From the NCBI RefSeq assembly GCF_003601975.1, contig NZ_QZWZ01000015.1, positions 105,794 to 169,793 on the forward strand: 64,000 nucleotides of DNA, in the 5' to 3' direction. Below the pieces are notes generated by a model that saw only the letters and a list, made by a program, of their open reading frames with translations, did not search any database and was not told the origin of the DNA. Shown here one piece after another: positions 43,377-52,473 of this stretch (within the stretch, counting starts at the first letter, position 1; every line of letters begins with the position of its first letter). A program made the translations under genes and the position numbers. This DNA is from Mesorhizobium waimense (GTDB lineage: Bacteria; Pseudomonadota; Alphaproteobacteria; Rhizobiales; Rhizobiaceae).

Positions 43377-44582
43377 ATGAAGCCTTCTTATCGTTGGGTC
43401 ATCGTCGCGGCTGGCGCGCTGATGAGCTGTGTCGCCATCGGCGTGATGTTTTCGCTGGCGATCTTCCTGGAGCCGATGGCGCTCGACACGCAGTGGTCAC
43501 GCGCCGGCATATCGAGCGCCATGACGCTGAATTTTTTGGTGATGGGCCTCGGCGGCTTTGCCTGGGGCGCCATCTACGACCGCGTCGGCGCCCGCCCCGT
43601 CGTCTTCGCCGGCACGCTGCTGCTCGGGCTGGCGATGGTGCTGGCCAGCCGCTCCGGCTCGCTGCTGGCGTTCCAGCTCACTTATGGCGTGCTGGTCGGG
43701 CTCGCGGCCAGCGCCTTCTTCGCGCCGATGATCGCGCTGACCACGGCCTGGTTCGACACCAATCGCAGCCTTGCGGTGTCGCTGGTCTCGGCCGGCATGG
43801 GTGTGGCACCAATGACGATCTCGCCCTTCGCGGGCTGGCTGATCACCGCCTATGCCTGGCGCACCGCCATGTTCGACATCGGCGTGATGGCCTGGGTGCT
43901 GCTGTTGCCGGTCGCCTTCCTGGTGCGCCAGCCACCTGTCCCTGTCGCCGACGGCAGCGACGCCGCCCTCGCCGCCGACGACCCCGGCATTTCGGTCGGC
44001 CAGGCGCTGCGCTCGCCGCAGTTCATCGTGCTCGGCCTCACCTTCTTTGCCTGTTGTGCCGCACACTCCGGCCCGATCTTCCACATGGTAAGCTATGCCA
44101 TGCTGTGCGGCGTAGCACCCATGGCAGCAGTCACCATCTACAGCGTCGAGGGTCTTGCCGGCCTGGGCGGTAGGCTGCTCTATGGCGTGCTTGCCGACCG
44201 TATCGGCGTCAAGCCGGTGCTGGTCGCCGGGCTGGCGATCCAGGCGGTGGTGATTGCCGGATATCTCGCCGTCAGGCAGCTCGAACAATTCTATATTCTG
44301 GCCGTCATCTTCGGCGCCACCTATGGTGGCGTCATGTCGCTCTACGCGGTGCTGGCGCGCGACTATTTCGGGCCGCGCATCATCGGCACGGTGCTCGGCG
44401 CCGCCACCATGCTGTCCAGCCTCGGCATGGCTTTCGGACCGCTCGCCGGCGGCATGGTGTTCGATGCCTATGCCAGCTATTCCTGGTTGTTCATCGGCTC
44501 GGCCGTTGTCGGGCTTGGCGCGGCAGGAATTGCCATCGCCTTCCCGCCTCTGCCGCGCAAGTCAGCGCTGCAGCCGGCATAG
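43377..44582 (+). CDS. MFS transporter
   Basis: 401 aa with about 12 hydrophobic segments. Motif A-like loop GAIYDRVGARPVVFAGTLLL after helix 2 and its second-half counterpart YGVLADRIGVKPVLVAGLAI after helix 8. The layout resembles monocarboxylate/oxalate-type or unknown major facilitators. Substrate unknown. Followed within ten bases by a perfect palindrome. Confidence 0.88.
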   Translation: MKPSYRWVIVAAGALMSCVAIGVMFSLAIFLEPMALDTQWSRAGISSAMTLNFLVMGLGGFAWGAIYDRVGARPVVFAGTLLLGLAMVLASRSGSLLAFQLTYGVLVGLAASAFFAPMIALTTAWFDTNRSLAVSLVSAGMGVAPMTISPFAGWLITAYAWRTAMFDIGVMAWVLLLPVAFLVRQPPVPVADGSDAALAADDPGISVGQALRSPQFIVLGLTFFACCAAHSGPIFHMVSYAMLCGVAPMAAVTIYSVEGLAGLGGRLLYGVLADRIGVKPVLVAGLAIQAVVIAGYLAVRQLEQFYILAVIFGATYGGVMSLYAVLARDYFGPRIIGTVLGAATMLSSLGMAFGPLAGGMVFDAYASYSWLFIGSAVVGLGAAGIAIAFPPLPRKSALQPA

Positions 44583-44590
44583 CCGTGCCA

Positions 44591-44624
44591 AAGCAATGGC
44601 CGCTCGCGCGAGCGGCCATTGCTT
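44591..44624 (+). terminator. Perfect 34-base palindrome after the MFS gene
   Basis: Each arm is 17 bases (AAGCAATGGCCGCTCGC and its exact complement) with no loop between them, nine bases past the stop. There is only a TT at the 3' side, so it is a terminator or mRNA-end hairpin rather than a textbook intrinsic terminator. The stop-proximal position supports a 3'-end role. Confidence 0.65.
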
Positions 44625-44714
44625 CCAGGGTTTGTCGCCGATCCCGTTGCGGAAAACCACCGAAACCGGCACGATGTGTGGTATTCTGGGCAAGGCGCAT
44701 CAGGAGCCACAGCA

Positions 44715-45350
44715 TTGACCAAAAGCTTGGAAGCCGAAGAGGCCAGGGGGTGGTCGAGCCTGCTGGTCGCCGCCGAGAAGGGCGATGCGGAGGCCGTGCA
44801 ATCGGAGCTGGCGGCCGGCGCCGATATCAACCAAGCGGATGAAGGCGGCTGGTCGGCGCTGCATCTTTCGGCCCTCAATGCCCACACGGCGACGGTTGAA
44901 GCGTTGATCGAGCACCCCGAAATCGACGTGAACTCCCGCAACAAATGGAAGAGCACGCCGTTGAGCCTGGCCGCGGCCAAGGGCCATTACGCTTCCATCT
45001 CGGCCCTGGTGAAGCATCGCGCAATCGATATCAACGCACGCGCCGACTATTACGGCCGCACCGCACTGATCGAAGCCGCCAAGAACGGGCATCTGGACGT
45101 CGTGAAACTGCTCGTGGAGCATGGCGCCGACGTCAATCTGATGGACAAGACCGGGCGCAACAATGCGCTGATCGAGGCCATCAAGGGACGGCATTTCGAC
45201 ATCGCGGAATATCTGCTGGAGACCAGGAAGGTGAACTTCCTCAACCGGGATATGCGACTGAACGCCATGATCTGGGCGGGAAGCTGCCACAACCCTCAGT
45301 TCATCGAGAAGCTGGAAGCCGCGATCCGCAGTTTCTTCGACGGCAAGTGA
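44715..45350 (+). CDS. Ankyrin-repeat protein
   Basis: 211 aa from TTG 44715 behind AGGAG; earlier in-frame codons lie over the terminator region. Four to five ankyrin repeats of ~33 residues: GWSALHLSALNAHTATVEAL, WKSTPLSLAAAKGHYASISA, GRTALIEAAKNGHLDVVKLL, GRNNALIEAIKGRHFDIAEY. No signal or catalytic domain. Probably a cytosolic protein-binding module; partner unknown. Confidence 0.82.
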   Translation: MTKSLEAEEARGWSSLLVAAEKGDAEAVQSELAAGADINQADEGGWSALHLSALNAHTATVEALIEHPEIDVNSRNKWKSTPLSLAAAKGHYASISALVKHRAIDINARADYYGRTALIEAAKNGHLDVVKLLVEHGADVNLMDKTGRNNALIEAIKGRHFDIAEYLLETRKVNFLNRDMRLNAMIWAGSCHNPQFIEKLEAAIRSFFDGK

Positions 45351-45760
45351 GCGCGGCGGAGCGGCCTCCAAAGCCGCCCGAGGCATCACCTTTGCCTGTG
45401 TGTACATTGTCGAAATTATCGCGACGCAGCACCGCAAGGAGGCGCAGCTCGAAGTGCCAATCAAGCTTCGACCGTGTGCTGTCGCAGCCCTCCCTCCGTA
45501 GCCCGAGTGACGAAGGGGCCGGCGCGACGGTTTCTCAAACCGAGTCGCAAGCCTGCTGACGGAACGTTGAGGTCCTACTTCATTAGCTAAATATAATGCG
45601 CAATATATTTTAAATTGTATTTCTATACATCGAAACTATCTGCAATATTTATATATATAGCTCTTTATATCAGCAGCTTTGGCGAATTCGCGTTGCAATT
45701 TGGCCATACCGGATTCCGACATCAGCATGATATGCAACCGTATTGCTGTCGGGGGACACA
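45351..45760. other. Intergenic stretch, AT-rich in its right half
   Basis: About 410 bases without a gene. Bases 45570-45670 are strikingly AT-rich for this genome (runs such as ATATATTTTAAATTG and TATATATATAGC), fitting a strong or foreign promoter for the outer-membrane gene that follows. The left half is ordinary. Confidence 0.6.
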
Positions 45761-47420
45761 ATGAATTATTTTGATCTGAGCAAGATTGCGCTCGCTGCTG
45801 CGTTTCTGACGTCGGCGTCATATCCTGTCATGGCCGGGGACTGGTCGGGCGTCTATGTCGGCGGCGGCGTGTCGTTCCGCAAGAACAAGGAAGACTTTCC
45901 GAACGGCACCGACCGTCTGACAATGGACGACAGCACGGCGCCAGGCATCGCGCATTTCGAGAAAGTCCCGGACCTCGAACATGAGGGCAATACGATCGGC
46001 GGGCACGTGCTGGCCGGCTACATGTTCCAGAAGGGCCGGTTCGTGTTCGGCGCCGAGGCCGATTATGAGTTCGGACCGTCTTTTTCCGACGGCCGTAGTC
46101 CCGGCATCCCGACTTGCGGCAACCCGCCCATTATCACTCCTGGCAATTTCGGCTGCGTCGGCCTCAGCACGTTCTTCGAGGACGTCAAGACACTCGGCCA
46201 TGTGCGCGGCGTGGTCGGCGTCGAGCTAACGCCGACGCTGCTTGCCTTCGGACCGGCGGCCTTGCCGTCGGCAAAAGCCCGGAGCTTATTTGCGCATCGG
46301 CAGGCGGATTTATCGCGGATTCGCCGAGCGCGCCGCTTGCCGGCGCCGCGACCGTTACCCGCGGCGACATCGGCGAAACCATATATGGCCTCACGGTCGG
46401 CGGTGGCCTGCAGGTCAAAGTCGGCCACGGCCTGATGCTGCGCGGCGAATATCTTTACGACAGATACCCGGGCCACGACATCGCCGTCGGCGGCGCCGGC
46501 TTCGGCGGCACGATCGGTGAGGTGACGACCAATTCCTTCACCTCCCCCGGCAACCGCGTCGACTATTCGAGCCATACCGTGCGGCTTTCCGCCATCTACC
46601 AGTTCCAGCAGGACGACGAGCTGGCCGAACACCCCGCCTATCTGCAGAGCGACTGGGCCGGTGTCTATTTCGGCGGCGGTGAACCGCCAGAAGGTTCGGC
46701 TTCCCCGACGCCACCAACTTCCTGCATATGCAAAACAACGTCACCAACGGCTCGCTCGACGTCACGCCGTCCAATGAATTCGAGGGCGATTCGACGGGTG
46801 GTCACCTCGTCGCCGGCTACGCGCATCAGTGGGGGCGCGTCGTGCTCGGCATCGAAGGCGACTACGAGCTCAAGAACGGCTTCAGTCGCGACAGGACGAT
46901 CGGCGGCCCGGAATGTCTGACCCCGCCGATCAATTTCGTCGAGCTCGGCGTCGGGCACTTCGAATGCATCGGCACCAGGCTGTTCTTCTCCGAAGTCAAG
47001 ACGATGGGGCATGTCAGGATGACGGCCGGCTACGAAATCACGCCGGCGCTGCGCGGCTTCGTCGCCGGTGGCCTTGCCATCGGCAAGAGTTCGGACACCT
47101 ATGGCGCGAGCATCTTCGGTGTGGTCGCCGACTCTCCGAGCGCGCCGCTCGCCGGCGCCGCCACGGTCACACGCTCAGGCGTTTCGAAAACCGTCTATGG
47201 TTTTTCGATCGGCGGCGGCGTGGAGCTCAAGGCCAGCGAGCACCTGCGCCTGCGCACGGAATATCTCTACGACCAGTACAAGTCGGTGGACATCGCTGTT
47301 GGCGGCGCCGGTTTCGGCGGCACCATCGGCGACATCACCACAAATTCCTTCGTCAGTCCTGGCAGCAAGGTCGAGCTTTCCAACCAGACGGTTCGGCTGA
47401 CCGCGATCTACCAGTTCTGA
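45761..47420 (+). pseudogene. Outer-membrane protein with two tandem beta-barrel repeats, two frameshifts
   Basis: One reading across three frames: 45761 to ~46248, ~46250 to ~46690, then to 47420. Signal peptide MNYFDLSKIALAAAFLTSAS then YPVMA. Each half is an OmpW/Omp25-like barrel with the same blocks: GVYVGGGV / GVYFGGGE; VKTLGHVRG / VKTMGHVRM; the shared FSPSAPLAGAATVTR-like loop; GEYLYD / TEYLYD; VGGAGFGGTIG; and the closing TVRLSAIYQF / TVRLTAIYQF. The two barrels are therefore internal duplicates. Both breaks are losses of one base (LLAF..TGGLAVGKS; GVYFGGG..RFGFPDATNF). Corrected length about 553 aa. Pseudogene or assembly error. Confidence 0.75.
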
Positions 47421-47460
47421 CGCAGCACGGCTGGGTTCAGGCGTCCGGCGCAATGCTTCT

Positions 47461-47554
47461 AGAGCGTTTCACGGAAACGCCGAACCGCTCTATCTGTTTG
47501 TTTTGACGCAATTCCGGACGCAAAACCGTTTCACACTTTTCCTGGAATTGCCCT
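47461..47554 (+). repeat. Rhizobial intergenic mosaic repeat, copy 3 (longest)
   Basis: Has the full block order: hairpin AGAGCGTTTCACGGAAACGC, then CGCTCTATCTG, TTTGTTTTGACGCAATTCCG, GACGCAAAACCG and CACTTTTCCTGGAATTGCC. Copies 1 and 2 share the last blocks. It fills the gap between the barrel gene and the convergent DUF1330 gene and touches the latter's stop codon. Confidence 0.8.
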
Positions 47555-47855
47555 ATGTCGGCGACAAAGTGATCCCTTCGACTGCCAGGATGCGTGTCCT
47601 GGCGCTGCGAAAACGGATCTCCTTCAAACGCTCGTATTCCGGCGAGTCATACCAGGCTGAAAGCGACGCCATGTCGGGAAACTCGATGATGACGAGGCGG
47701 TGCGGATGCCAGTCGCCCTCGAACACCTTAGTCGCGCCGCCGCGCGCGAGATAGCGGCCGCCGTAGCGCTCCTCGGTGGCCGGGACCTCACGCCTGTATT
47801 GTTCGAACACGGCCGCGTCGGTGATATCGACATCGGCGATAAGATAGGCCGCCAT
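47553..47855 (-). CDS. DUF1330-family protein
   Basis: 100 aa from ATG 47855 (102 aa if from 47861). Dimeric alpha-beta barrel family: MAAYLIADVDITDAAVFEQY, VPATEERYGGRYLARGG, then HRLVIIEFPDMASLSAWYDS and SPEYERLKEIRFRSA. Function of the family is unknown; it is often found beside stress or acetyltransferase genes. It lies just downstream of a GNAT gene on the same strand, probably cotranscribed. Confidence 0.85.
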   Translation of the reverse strand: MAAYLIADVDITDAAVFEQYRREVPATEERYGGRYLARGGATKVFEGDWHPHRLVIIEFPDMASLSAWYDSPEYERLKEIRFRSARTRILAVEGITLSPT

Positions 47856-47870
47856 TGGCATTCTCCCCTT

Positions 47871-48407
47871 TCAAATCGTCTTCCACATCTTCAGGATCGG
47901 AACCGGCGCGCCGCCGCTGTCGTCGAAAATTTTTTCGCCCGGCTGGTAGCCGCAGGCCCGATAGAGCGGCTCCCCGGCCAATGTCGCCGCCAGCTCGACA
48001 CGGCGAAAGCCTTCCTCCCTTGCCGCGCTCTCGCAAATGGCCAGGATCAGGCGGCCGATGCCGCGGCGGACGAAATCGGGATGCGTATACATCGCCCTGA
48101 CGCGCGCCGCGTCCTTGGCGGGATCGAGCAATGCCGCGTTGCGTCCGTGCGACTGATCGGCACCATACAGCGTCGCGCGCTGACTCCAGCCGCCGCAGCC
48201 AGCAAGAGCCCCACAGCAGGTCACGATAAAATAGGTTCCATCATCGATGAGCTGCGTGTCCAGGCCCATGATCGTACGGCTGGATTCGATCTGGGCGTCG
48301 TCGAGGAAGGGCTTCTGCAGCTCGGCAATCGCCAGCGCCATCAGCGCCGAAATCCCCGCGATGTCGTCGCGTGTCGCTGTCCGGTACTGCAACTCCTGGC
48401 CAACCAT
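47871..48407 (-). CDS. GNAT-family N-acetyltransferase
   Basis: 178 aa from ATG 48407; the frame opens at 48440 but the family pattern begins LQYRTATRDDIAGISALM. Acetyl-CoA loop MYTHPDFVRRGIGRLILAIC matches Q/RxxGxG/A (RRGIGR). It ends with a strand that is usual for the fold (VPILKMWK). Acceptor unknown. Ends 16 bases before the DUF1330 gene. Confidence 0.85.
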   Translation of the reverse strand: MVGQELQYRTATRDDIAGISALMALAIAELQKPFLDDAQIESSRTIMGLDTQLIDDGTYFIVTCCGALAGCGGWSQRATLYGADQSHGRNAALLDPAKDAARVRAMYTHPDFVRRGIGRLILAICESAAREEGFRRVELAATLAGEPLYRACGYQPGEKIFDDSGGAPVPILKMWKTI

Positions 48408-48538
48408 CTGGGAAATCCCAAGGGCCGTTGGACACGGCAATAGTATATTAGAAATAGCTCATATTAAAGCCAAACCCGGAAGACGGAGCTTTCAGAATTT
48501 GGGGTCCCGGTCTATGGGAGTGGAGAGAGGAACAGGCC

Positions 48539-48728
48539 TCAAACGCTGATCGGCGCCACAACCCTTGCGACCATCCAGCGCTGCTTGCCGATCTTGCGGG
48601 CGCTGAAAACCCCGGCGTTCGAACATAGGCCAGCGTGCCATTGTGCAGGAAGGCGCCGGCGACCGAGCGGCCTTCCGCATCCTCGGGGGTAGCTTTCCAC
48701 CATCGAGAGGTTTTGCGCTGAAGCTCAT
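48539..48728 (-). pseudogene. Small basic hypothetical protein, two frameshifts
   Basis: ATG 48728 stands behind GGAGGAG and reads MSFSAKPLDGGKLPP. One base later the frame of EDAEGRSVAGAFLHNGTLAY continues, and after another missing base NAGVFSARKIGKQRWMVARV then VAPISV ends at 48539. The first break is in a run of five C. Joined, the product has 63 residues with a coherent amphipathic pattern. Neither single frame alone looks like a protein over its length. Pseudogene or residual assembly error. Confidence 0.55.
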
Positions 48729-48835
48729 CGTCGGCTCCTCCTCGGTAACGAAGAATAGCCGATCTGGCGCAACTTTGAAGCGAGGCGTCGAAGCTGCAAT
48801 CTCCCCTCTCGTGGAGGAAATCGGCCGACGCAGCC

Positions 48836-49450
48836 TCAGTTCCTGAGCGCAATCGTCGCCGCGGCGCCGCCCATGCACACGGCGGCGCCGCGGTTGAACA
48901 GGCGCGTGGCGCGTGGCGACTGCAGGGTGTGGCGGGTCCTCGCCCCGGCAATGGCGAACGGGAACTGCACCGCCGTCAGGATGATTGCGGTGATGGCCAG
49001 CAGGACAGGCACGTCGAGCGGCGACAGCGTGCCGACGTCGACAACCGTCGGCAGGATGGAAATGTAGAACAGCACGGATTTGGGATTGCCGAGCGTGACC
49101 AGGACACCGGAAACGAACGCGCTTTTGGCGCCGCCGGCTTTGCCCGCGCCAGTCACATTGAATGTCTCGCCCGAGGTCCAGAACTGCACCGCCAGATAGC
49201 AGAGATAGGCGACACCTGCCCATTTGATGGCGATCAGGAGAAAGCTGAAAGTCTCGGCGATGACGGCCAGGCCAGCGAGCACGGCGGCGAGATAAAGCAC
49301 GTCGCCCAGCACCATTCCGGCGGTCATCCAGGCCGCCTGCCGGTAGCCGCTTTTCAGTGCCTGCGCGACGATGGCGACAATCTGCGGACCCGGAATGATG
49401 GCGGCGATCGCCAGCGCGCCGGAATAGGCGGCAAAGCCAGACAAAGTCAT
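48836..49450 (-). CDS. LysE-family exporter
   Basis: 204 aa from ATG 49450, preferred over ATG 49498 because the family starts with this helix (MTLSGFAAYSGALAIAAIIP). Five to six membrane segments; conserved GPQIVAIVAQALKSGYRQAA near helix 1-2 and GVLVTLGNPKSVLFYISILP. LysE/RhtB members export amino acids or other small metabolites; the substrate is not identifiable. Downstream neighbour of the antiporter on the same strand. Confidence 0.88.
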   Translation of the reverse strand: MTLSGFAAYSGALAIAAIIPGPQIVAIVAQALKSGYRQAAWMTAGMVLGDVLYLAAVLAGLAVIAETFSFLLIAIKWAGVAYLCYLAVQFWTSGETFNVTGAGKAGGAKSAFVSGVLVTLGNPKSVLFYISILPTVVDVGTLSPLDVPVLLAITAIILTAVQFPFAIAGARTRHTLQSPRATRLFNRGAAVCMGGAAATIALRN

Positions 49451-49519
49451 TCTTGTCTGCCTTTCGATGACCAGAGGTGAAAACGGAAGCACCGACAATC
49501 GGAGCGCGGGACGGCCCTG

Positions 49520-51811
49520 TCAACCGGTGCCGGAGCGCGATGGCGCGCGGGCGGCGTCGTCGCGGGGCACCCGCTCGTCGGAAAGTAGCACCACCGGGCA
49601 GCGGCAGCGCTGCAGCACATCGCTCGTCGTCTCGCCGAACATCAGTTCCTCGCCCGGGCGCCGCGCCACGCCCATGACGATCAACACCACCCCCCTGCCA
49701 GCCTGGCGGGCAATGGCATCGGCGGCGGCGGCCCTGCTGCGGATGGCGGTCTCGACTTCGACGCCGTAGCGGTCGGCAAGCGCGACAATGTCCTTCAGCA
49801 CCGCCTCCCTGCGGCGATGCGAGACCGTGTCGCGCGGCTCGTCGCGGCCGACCCGCGCAACATAGAGCATCTTGACCGGCGCGCCGGTGACGCTGGCAAT
49901 GGCAAGCGCCAGCTCGGCGCCCCGGCGGGCGACCGACGTGCCGTTGACCGGCACCAGGATCCGGCCCGACTCGGGGCCGAGCCTCGGCATCTGCCGGCCG
50001 GCGGTGGCGGGTTTCAGCACCAGGCATAGCGGACCGTCGAAGGCGCCGGCTATCTCGTCGATACGGCGGGTGAAGCCGCCCTTGGTGGTGAGCGCGCGGC
50101 CGAGGCCGACAAGCAGCATGCCATAGCCCTTGCGCGCCTCCTTCGCCACCGTCTCGGCCGACACGGGCGTGCCATGCCGGCGGGTGACGGGAGCCCTCGC
50201 GGCGGGCTGCTCGGCGGCCACCTTCGCCGCCTCACGGTTGTCCTCGGCGCCCTTCTCGATCTCCTCCAGCTTCGACCCCACTCCCGGGTCGGACTCGTTC
50301 TCGCCGCCGGCATGCAGCACCGTCATCGGCTTGCCAGCGCCGATCACGCCGGCCATGTAGGCGGCGAAGCGGCCGACGACGCCCTCGTCTGCCACCACCA
50401 GCAGCCGCTCCAGATTGGCAACGAAGCCGCGCTGGTCGATCTCCTCGCGCTCCAGCCTTTTCTTCTCGGCCTCGCCGATCGACAGCCGGCCAAGCGCCCA
50501 GCGAAGCGTGGGCGGCATCGCCAGCGTGGTGATGACGGCCATGGTGACGATCATGGTGAAGAGGTTGTGCGAGAGCACGCCGACCGACAGGCCGATCGAG
50601 GCGACGATGACCTCGGTCGAGCCGCGCGCATTCATGCCGCAGCCCACCGCGACCGCCTCGCGAAACGACATGCCGGCCAACTCCGCTCCGATGAAGGCGC
50701 CGCCGAACTTGCCGAGGCTGGCAATGGCGACAAGCGCGACGGTGAGCAGCGCCAGTTGCGGGTCGACCAGCACGGTGAGGTCCGCCGACAGGCCGGCGAC
50801 GCCGAAGAAGACCGGCATGAAAAGCGCCGTGATGACGCCGCGCAACTGGCCTTCGATGTGGCGCGACAGGATCGGCGATTCACCGACAAGGATGCCGGCG
50901 ACGAAGGCGCCGAGCACGGTGTGGACGCCGATCAGGTCGGTGATCAAAGCCATCGCGCACATGATGACGAGGATGACGGTGACGACGGCGAATTCGCTGC
51001 TGAAGCTGTCGTTGGTCCAGCGGATGGCATCGAAGACGATGCGGCGGCCGAGCGTGAAGGAAAACACCATGAAGGCGGCGACACCGGCCAGCGTGACGAC
51101 GAGATTGCCGATCTCGATGCTGCCCTTGGTCGCGATGCCGATGGTGATGGCGATGATGACCCAGCCGATCGTGTCCTCGATGATCGCCGAGGAGACGATA
51201 ATCTGGCCGAGGTCGCGGCGCATGAAGTTCATCTCGCGCACCACCATGGCGACGATCTTGACCGAAGAGATGGAGAGCGCGGTGCCGAGGAAGAGGCCAG
51301 CGACGACGCGCTCGCTGCCCGCGGCGAGCAGCGAGGCCGGCATGGCCTGCGCGGCCGCGAAGCCGAGCACGAAGGGGATCGCCACTCCGGCGGCGGAGAT
51401 GGAAAAGCAGGCGCGGCCGACCCTGCGCACCAGTCGGAGGTCGGTCTCCATGCCGGTGAGCAGGAGCAGCATAAGCACGCCGAGCTGGGCGATGGCATTG
51501 ATCATGCTCTTTTGCGAGGCGTCGCCGGAGAAGACCACCCGCTCCGCCTCCGGCCACAGCCAGCCGAGCAGCGAGGGCCCGAGGAGGATGCCGCCGATGA
51601 GCTGGCCCATGACGGCCGGCTGGCCGATGCGTTCGAGCAGTTCGCCGAGACCGCGCCCGACGACCAGCAGAAGGATGATCTCGAGAACGAAGATGCCTTC
51701 GCTCGACATGCCGGTCTTGTCCGCCGGCCAGGCCGCGGCCGGGGCCAGGAACAGGGCCGCCGCCGCGATCCCGACTGGCCAGCGCCATTTGTGCAGGAAC
51801 GAAAGAATCAT
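49520..51811 (-). CDS. CPA2-type cation/proton antiporter fused to Usp-like domains
   Basis: 763 aa from ATG 51811 with GAGGGG upstream; the longer frame to 51976 has no RBS. Signal-like first helix, then a 12-13 helix Na+/H+ exchanger domain (about 35-450): GQLIGGILLGPSLLGWLWPE, LLLLLTGMETDLRLVRRVG, AIIEDTIGWVIIAI, LGAFVAGILVGESP and GCGMNARGSTEVIVASIG. The cytosolic part (about 470-740) has two universal-stress-like segments, the second ending GVARRPGEELMFGETTSDVL. The Usp part likely binds nucleotide and gates transport. Ion specificity not shown. Confidence 0.88.
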   Translation of the reverse strand: MILSFLHKWRWPVGIAAAALFLAPAAAWPADKTGMSSEGIFVLEIILLLVVGRGLGELLERIGQPAVMGQLIGGILLGPSLLGWLWPEAERVVFSGDASQKSMINAIAQLGVLMLLLLTGMETDLRLVRRVGRACFSISAAGVAIPFVLGFAAAQAMPASLLAAGSERVVAGLFLGTALSISSVKIVAMVVREMNFMRRDLGQIIVSSAIIEDTIGWVIIAITIGIATKGSIEIGNLVVTLAGVAAFMVFSFTLGRRIVFDAIRWTNDSFSSEFAVVTVILVIMCAMALITDLIGVHTVLGAFVAGILVGESPILSRHIEGQLRGVITALFMPVFFGVAGLSADLTVLVDPQLALLTVALVAIASLGKFGGAFIGAELAGMSFREAVAVGCGMNARGSTEVIVASIGLSVGVLSHNLFTMIVTMAVITTLAMPPTLRWALGRLSIGEAEKKRLEREEIDQRGFVANLERLLVVADEGVVGRFAAYMAGVIGAGKPMTVLHAGGENESDPGVGSKLEEIEKGAEDNREAAKVAAEQPAARAPVTRRHGTPVSAETVAKEARKGYGMLLVGLGRALTTKGGFTRRIDEIAGAFDGPLCLVLKPATAGRQMPRLGPESGRILVPVNGTSVARRGAELALAIASVTGAPVKMLYVARVGRDEPRDTVSHRRREAVLKDIVALADRYGVEVETAIRSRAAAADAIARQAGRGVVLIVMGVARRPGEELMFGETTSDVLQRCRCPVVLLSDERVPRDDAARAPSRSGTG

Positions 51812-51989
51812 GCACCCCTCATTCTGTCGGAAACAACGGCCGCAGGCGATATCGGTTGCACAGGTTGCTCCCCGTGCAGCGCGCCCGACGACGTCAGGAC
51901 AATTCAATTCAAATGCGGCTGTGGATGTTTGCTTTCGGGTAAAGCGAGTCGCGCATGTTCGTTGCACGGCGGGCAATAAGGAGAAGCTA

Positions 51990-52178
51990 ATGAAAAGCGA
52001 CTTTGCCGCCGCTCGCCTGCATCTGGAGCGGGCCTGCCACTATCTGCGCGGCGACGACGAAACGAGCAGCGAGGCCGTTTCGGCACTCGACCTGTTGATC
52101 GAGGCGATCGTTGCTGCTCAGTACACACGGCCGGCGGCGGAAGTGGTGGATTTTCCACGGTCGGCAAGGCTGCGGTAG
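51990..52178 (+). CDS. Small hypothetical protein, 62 aa
   Basis: ATG 51990 behind AAGGAG. Helical protein with the pattern FAAARLHLERACHYLRGDDE and AVSALDLLIEAIVAAQY, ending VVDFPRSARLR. Such short proteins divergent from a transporter are frequent in rhizobia and have no assigned role. Divergent from the antiporter gene with 178 bases between starts. Confidence 0.7.
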   Translation: MKSDFAAARLHLERACHYLRGDDETSSEAVSALDLLIEAIVAAQYTRPAAEVVDFPRSARLR

Positions 52179-52268
52179 TCCCACGAAGCCCGGACCGACG
52201 ACACTGTCGGTGACCAGGCACTCCCAAAGGCCGTCACGCACGGCCGCAAGCGACATGGCAGAACAGCG

Positions 52269-52298
52269 AGGCCGCTTCGGACGGGAGCGGCCTTTGTT
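52269..52298 (+). terminator. Intrinsic terminator after the 62-aa gene
   Basis: AGGCCGCT and AGCGGCCT pair over a nine-base loop and are followed by TTGTT. Located 90 bases past the stop of the 62-aa gene and 175 bases before the diguanylate cyclase gene. Confidence 0.7.
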
Positions 52299-52473
52299 AT
52301 CGGACGCGGGTCGGCAATCACCCATCTTTGATCGCTCATGAAAACGCTGCGGGACAGGTTTCGGGCTTGGTCGCCGTTAGTACGTTAATAAGCATTTGGT
52401 AATAAAAGACCGACAATGAAATACAGGCTCGATCCAGCGCACAGGATGCCGGCATTCCCGGCGGATTCGTACC

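Noticed and set aside
43377..44582. MFS gene as an oxalate/formate antiporter linked to fdh
   Set aside because: It lies 9 kb from fdh, and no substrate-specific residues could be recognised.
44591..44624. Perfect palindrome as an insertion-sequence end or recombination site
   Set aside because: Single copy, exactly at the 3' end of the MFS gene, no transposase or duplicated flank; terminator-like role is simpler.
50174..51979. 601-codon forward ORF antisense to the antiporter
   Set aside because: Composition (D/E/R/H repeats such as DDEDDGDDGE) is that of an antisense reading of transmembrane codons.
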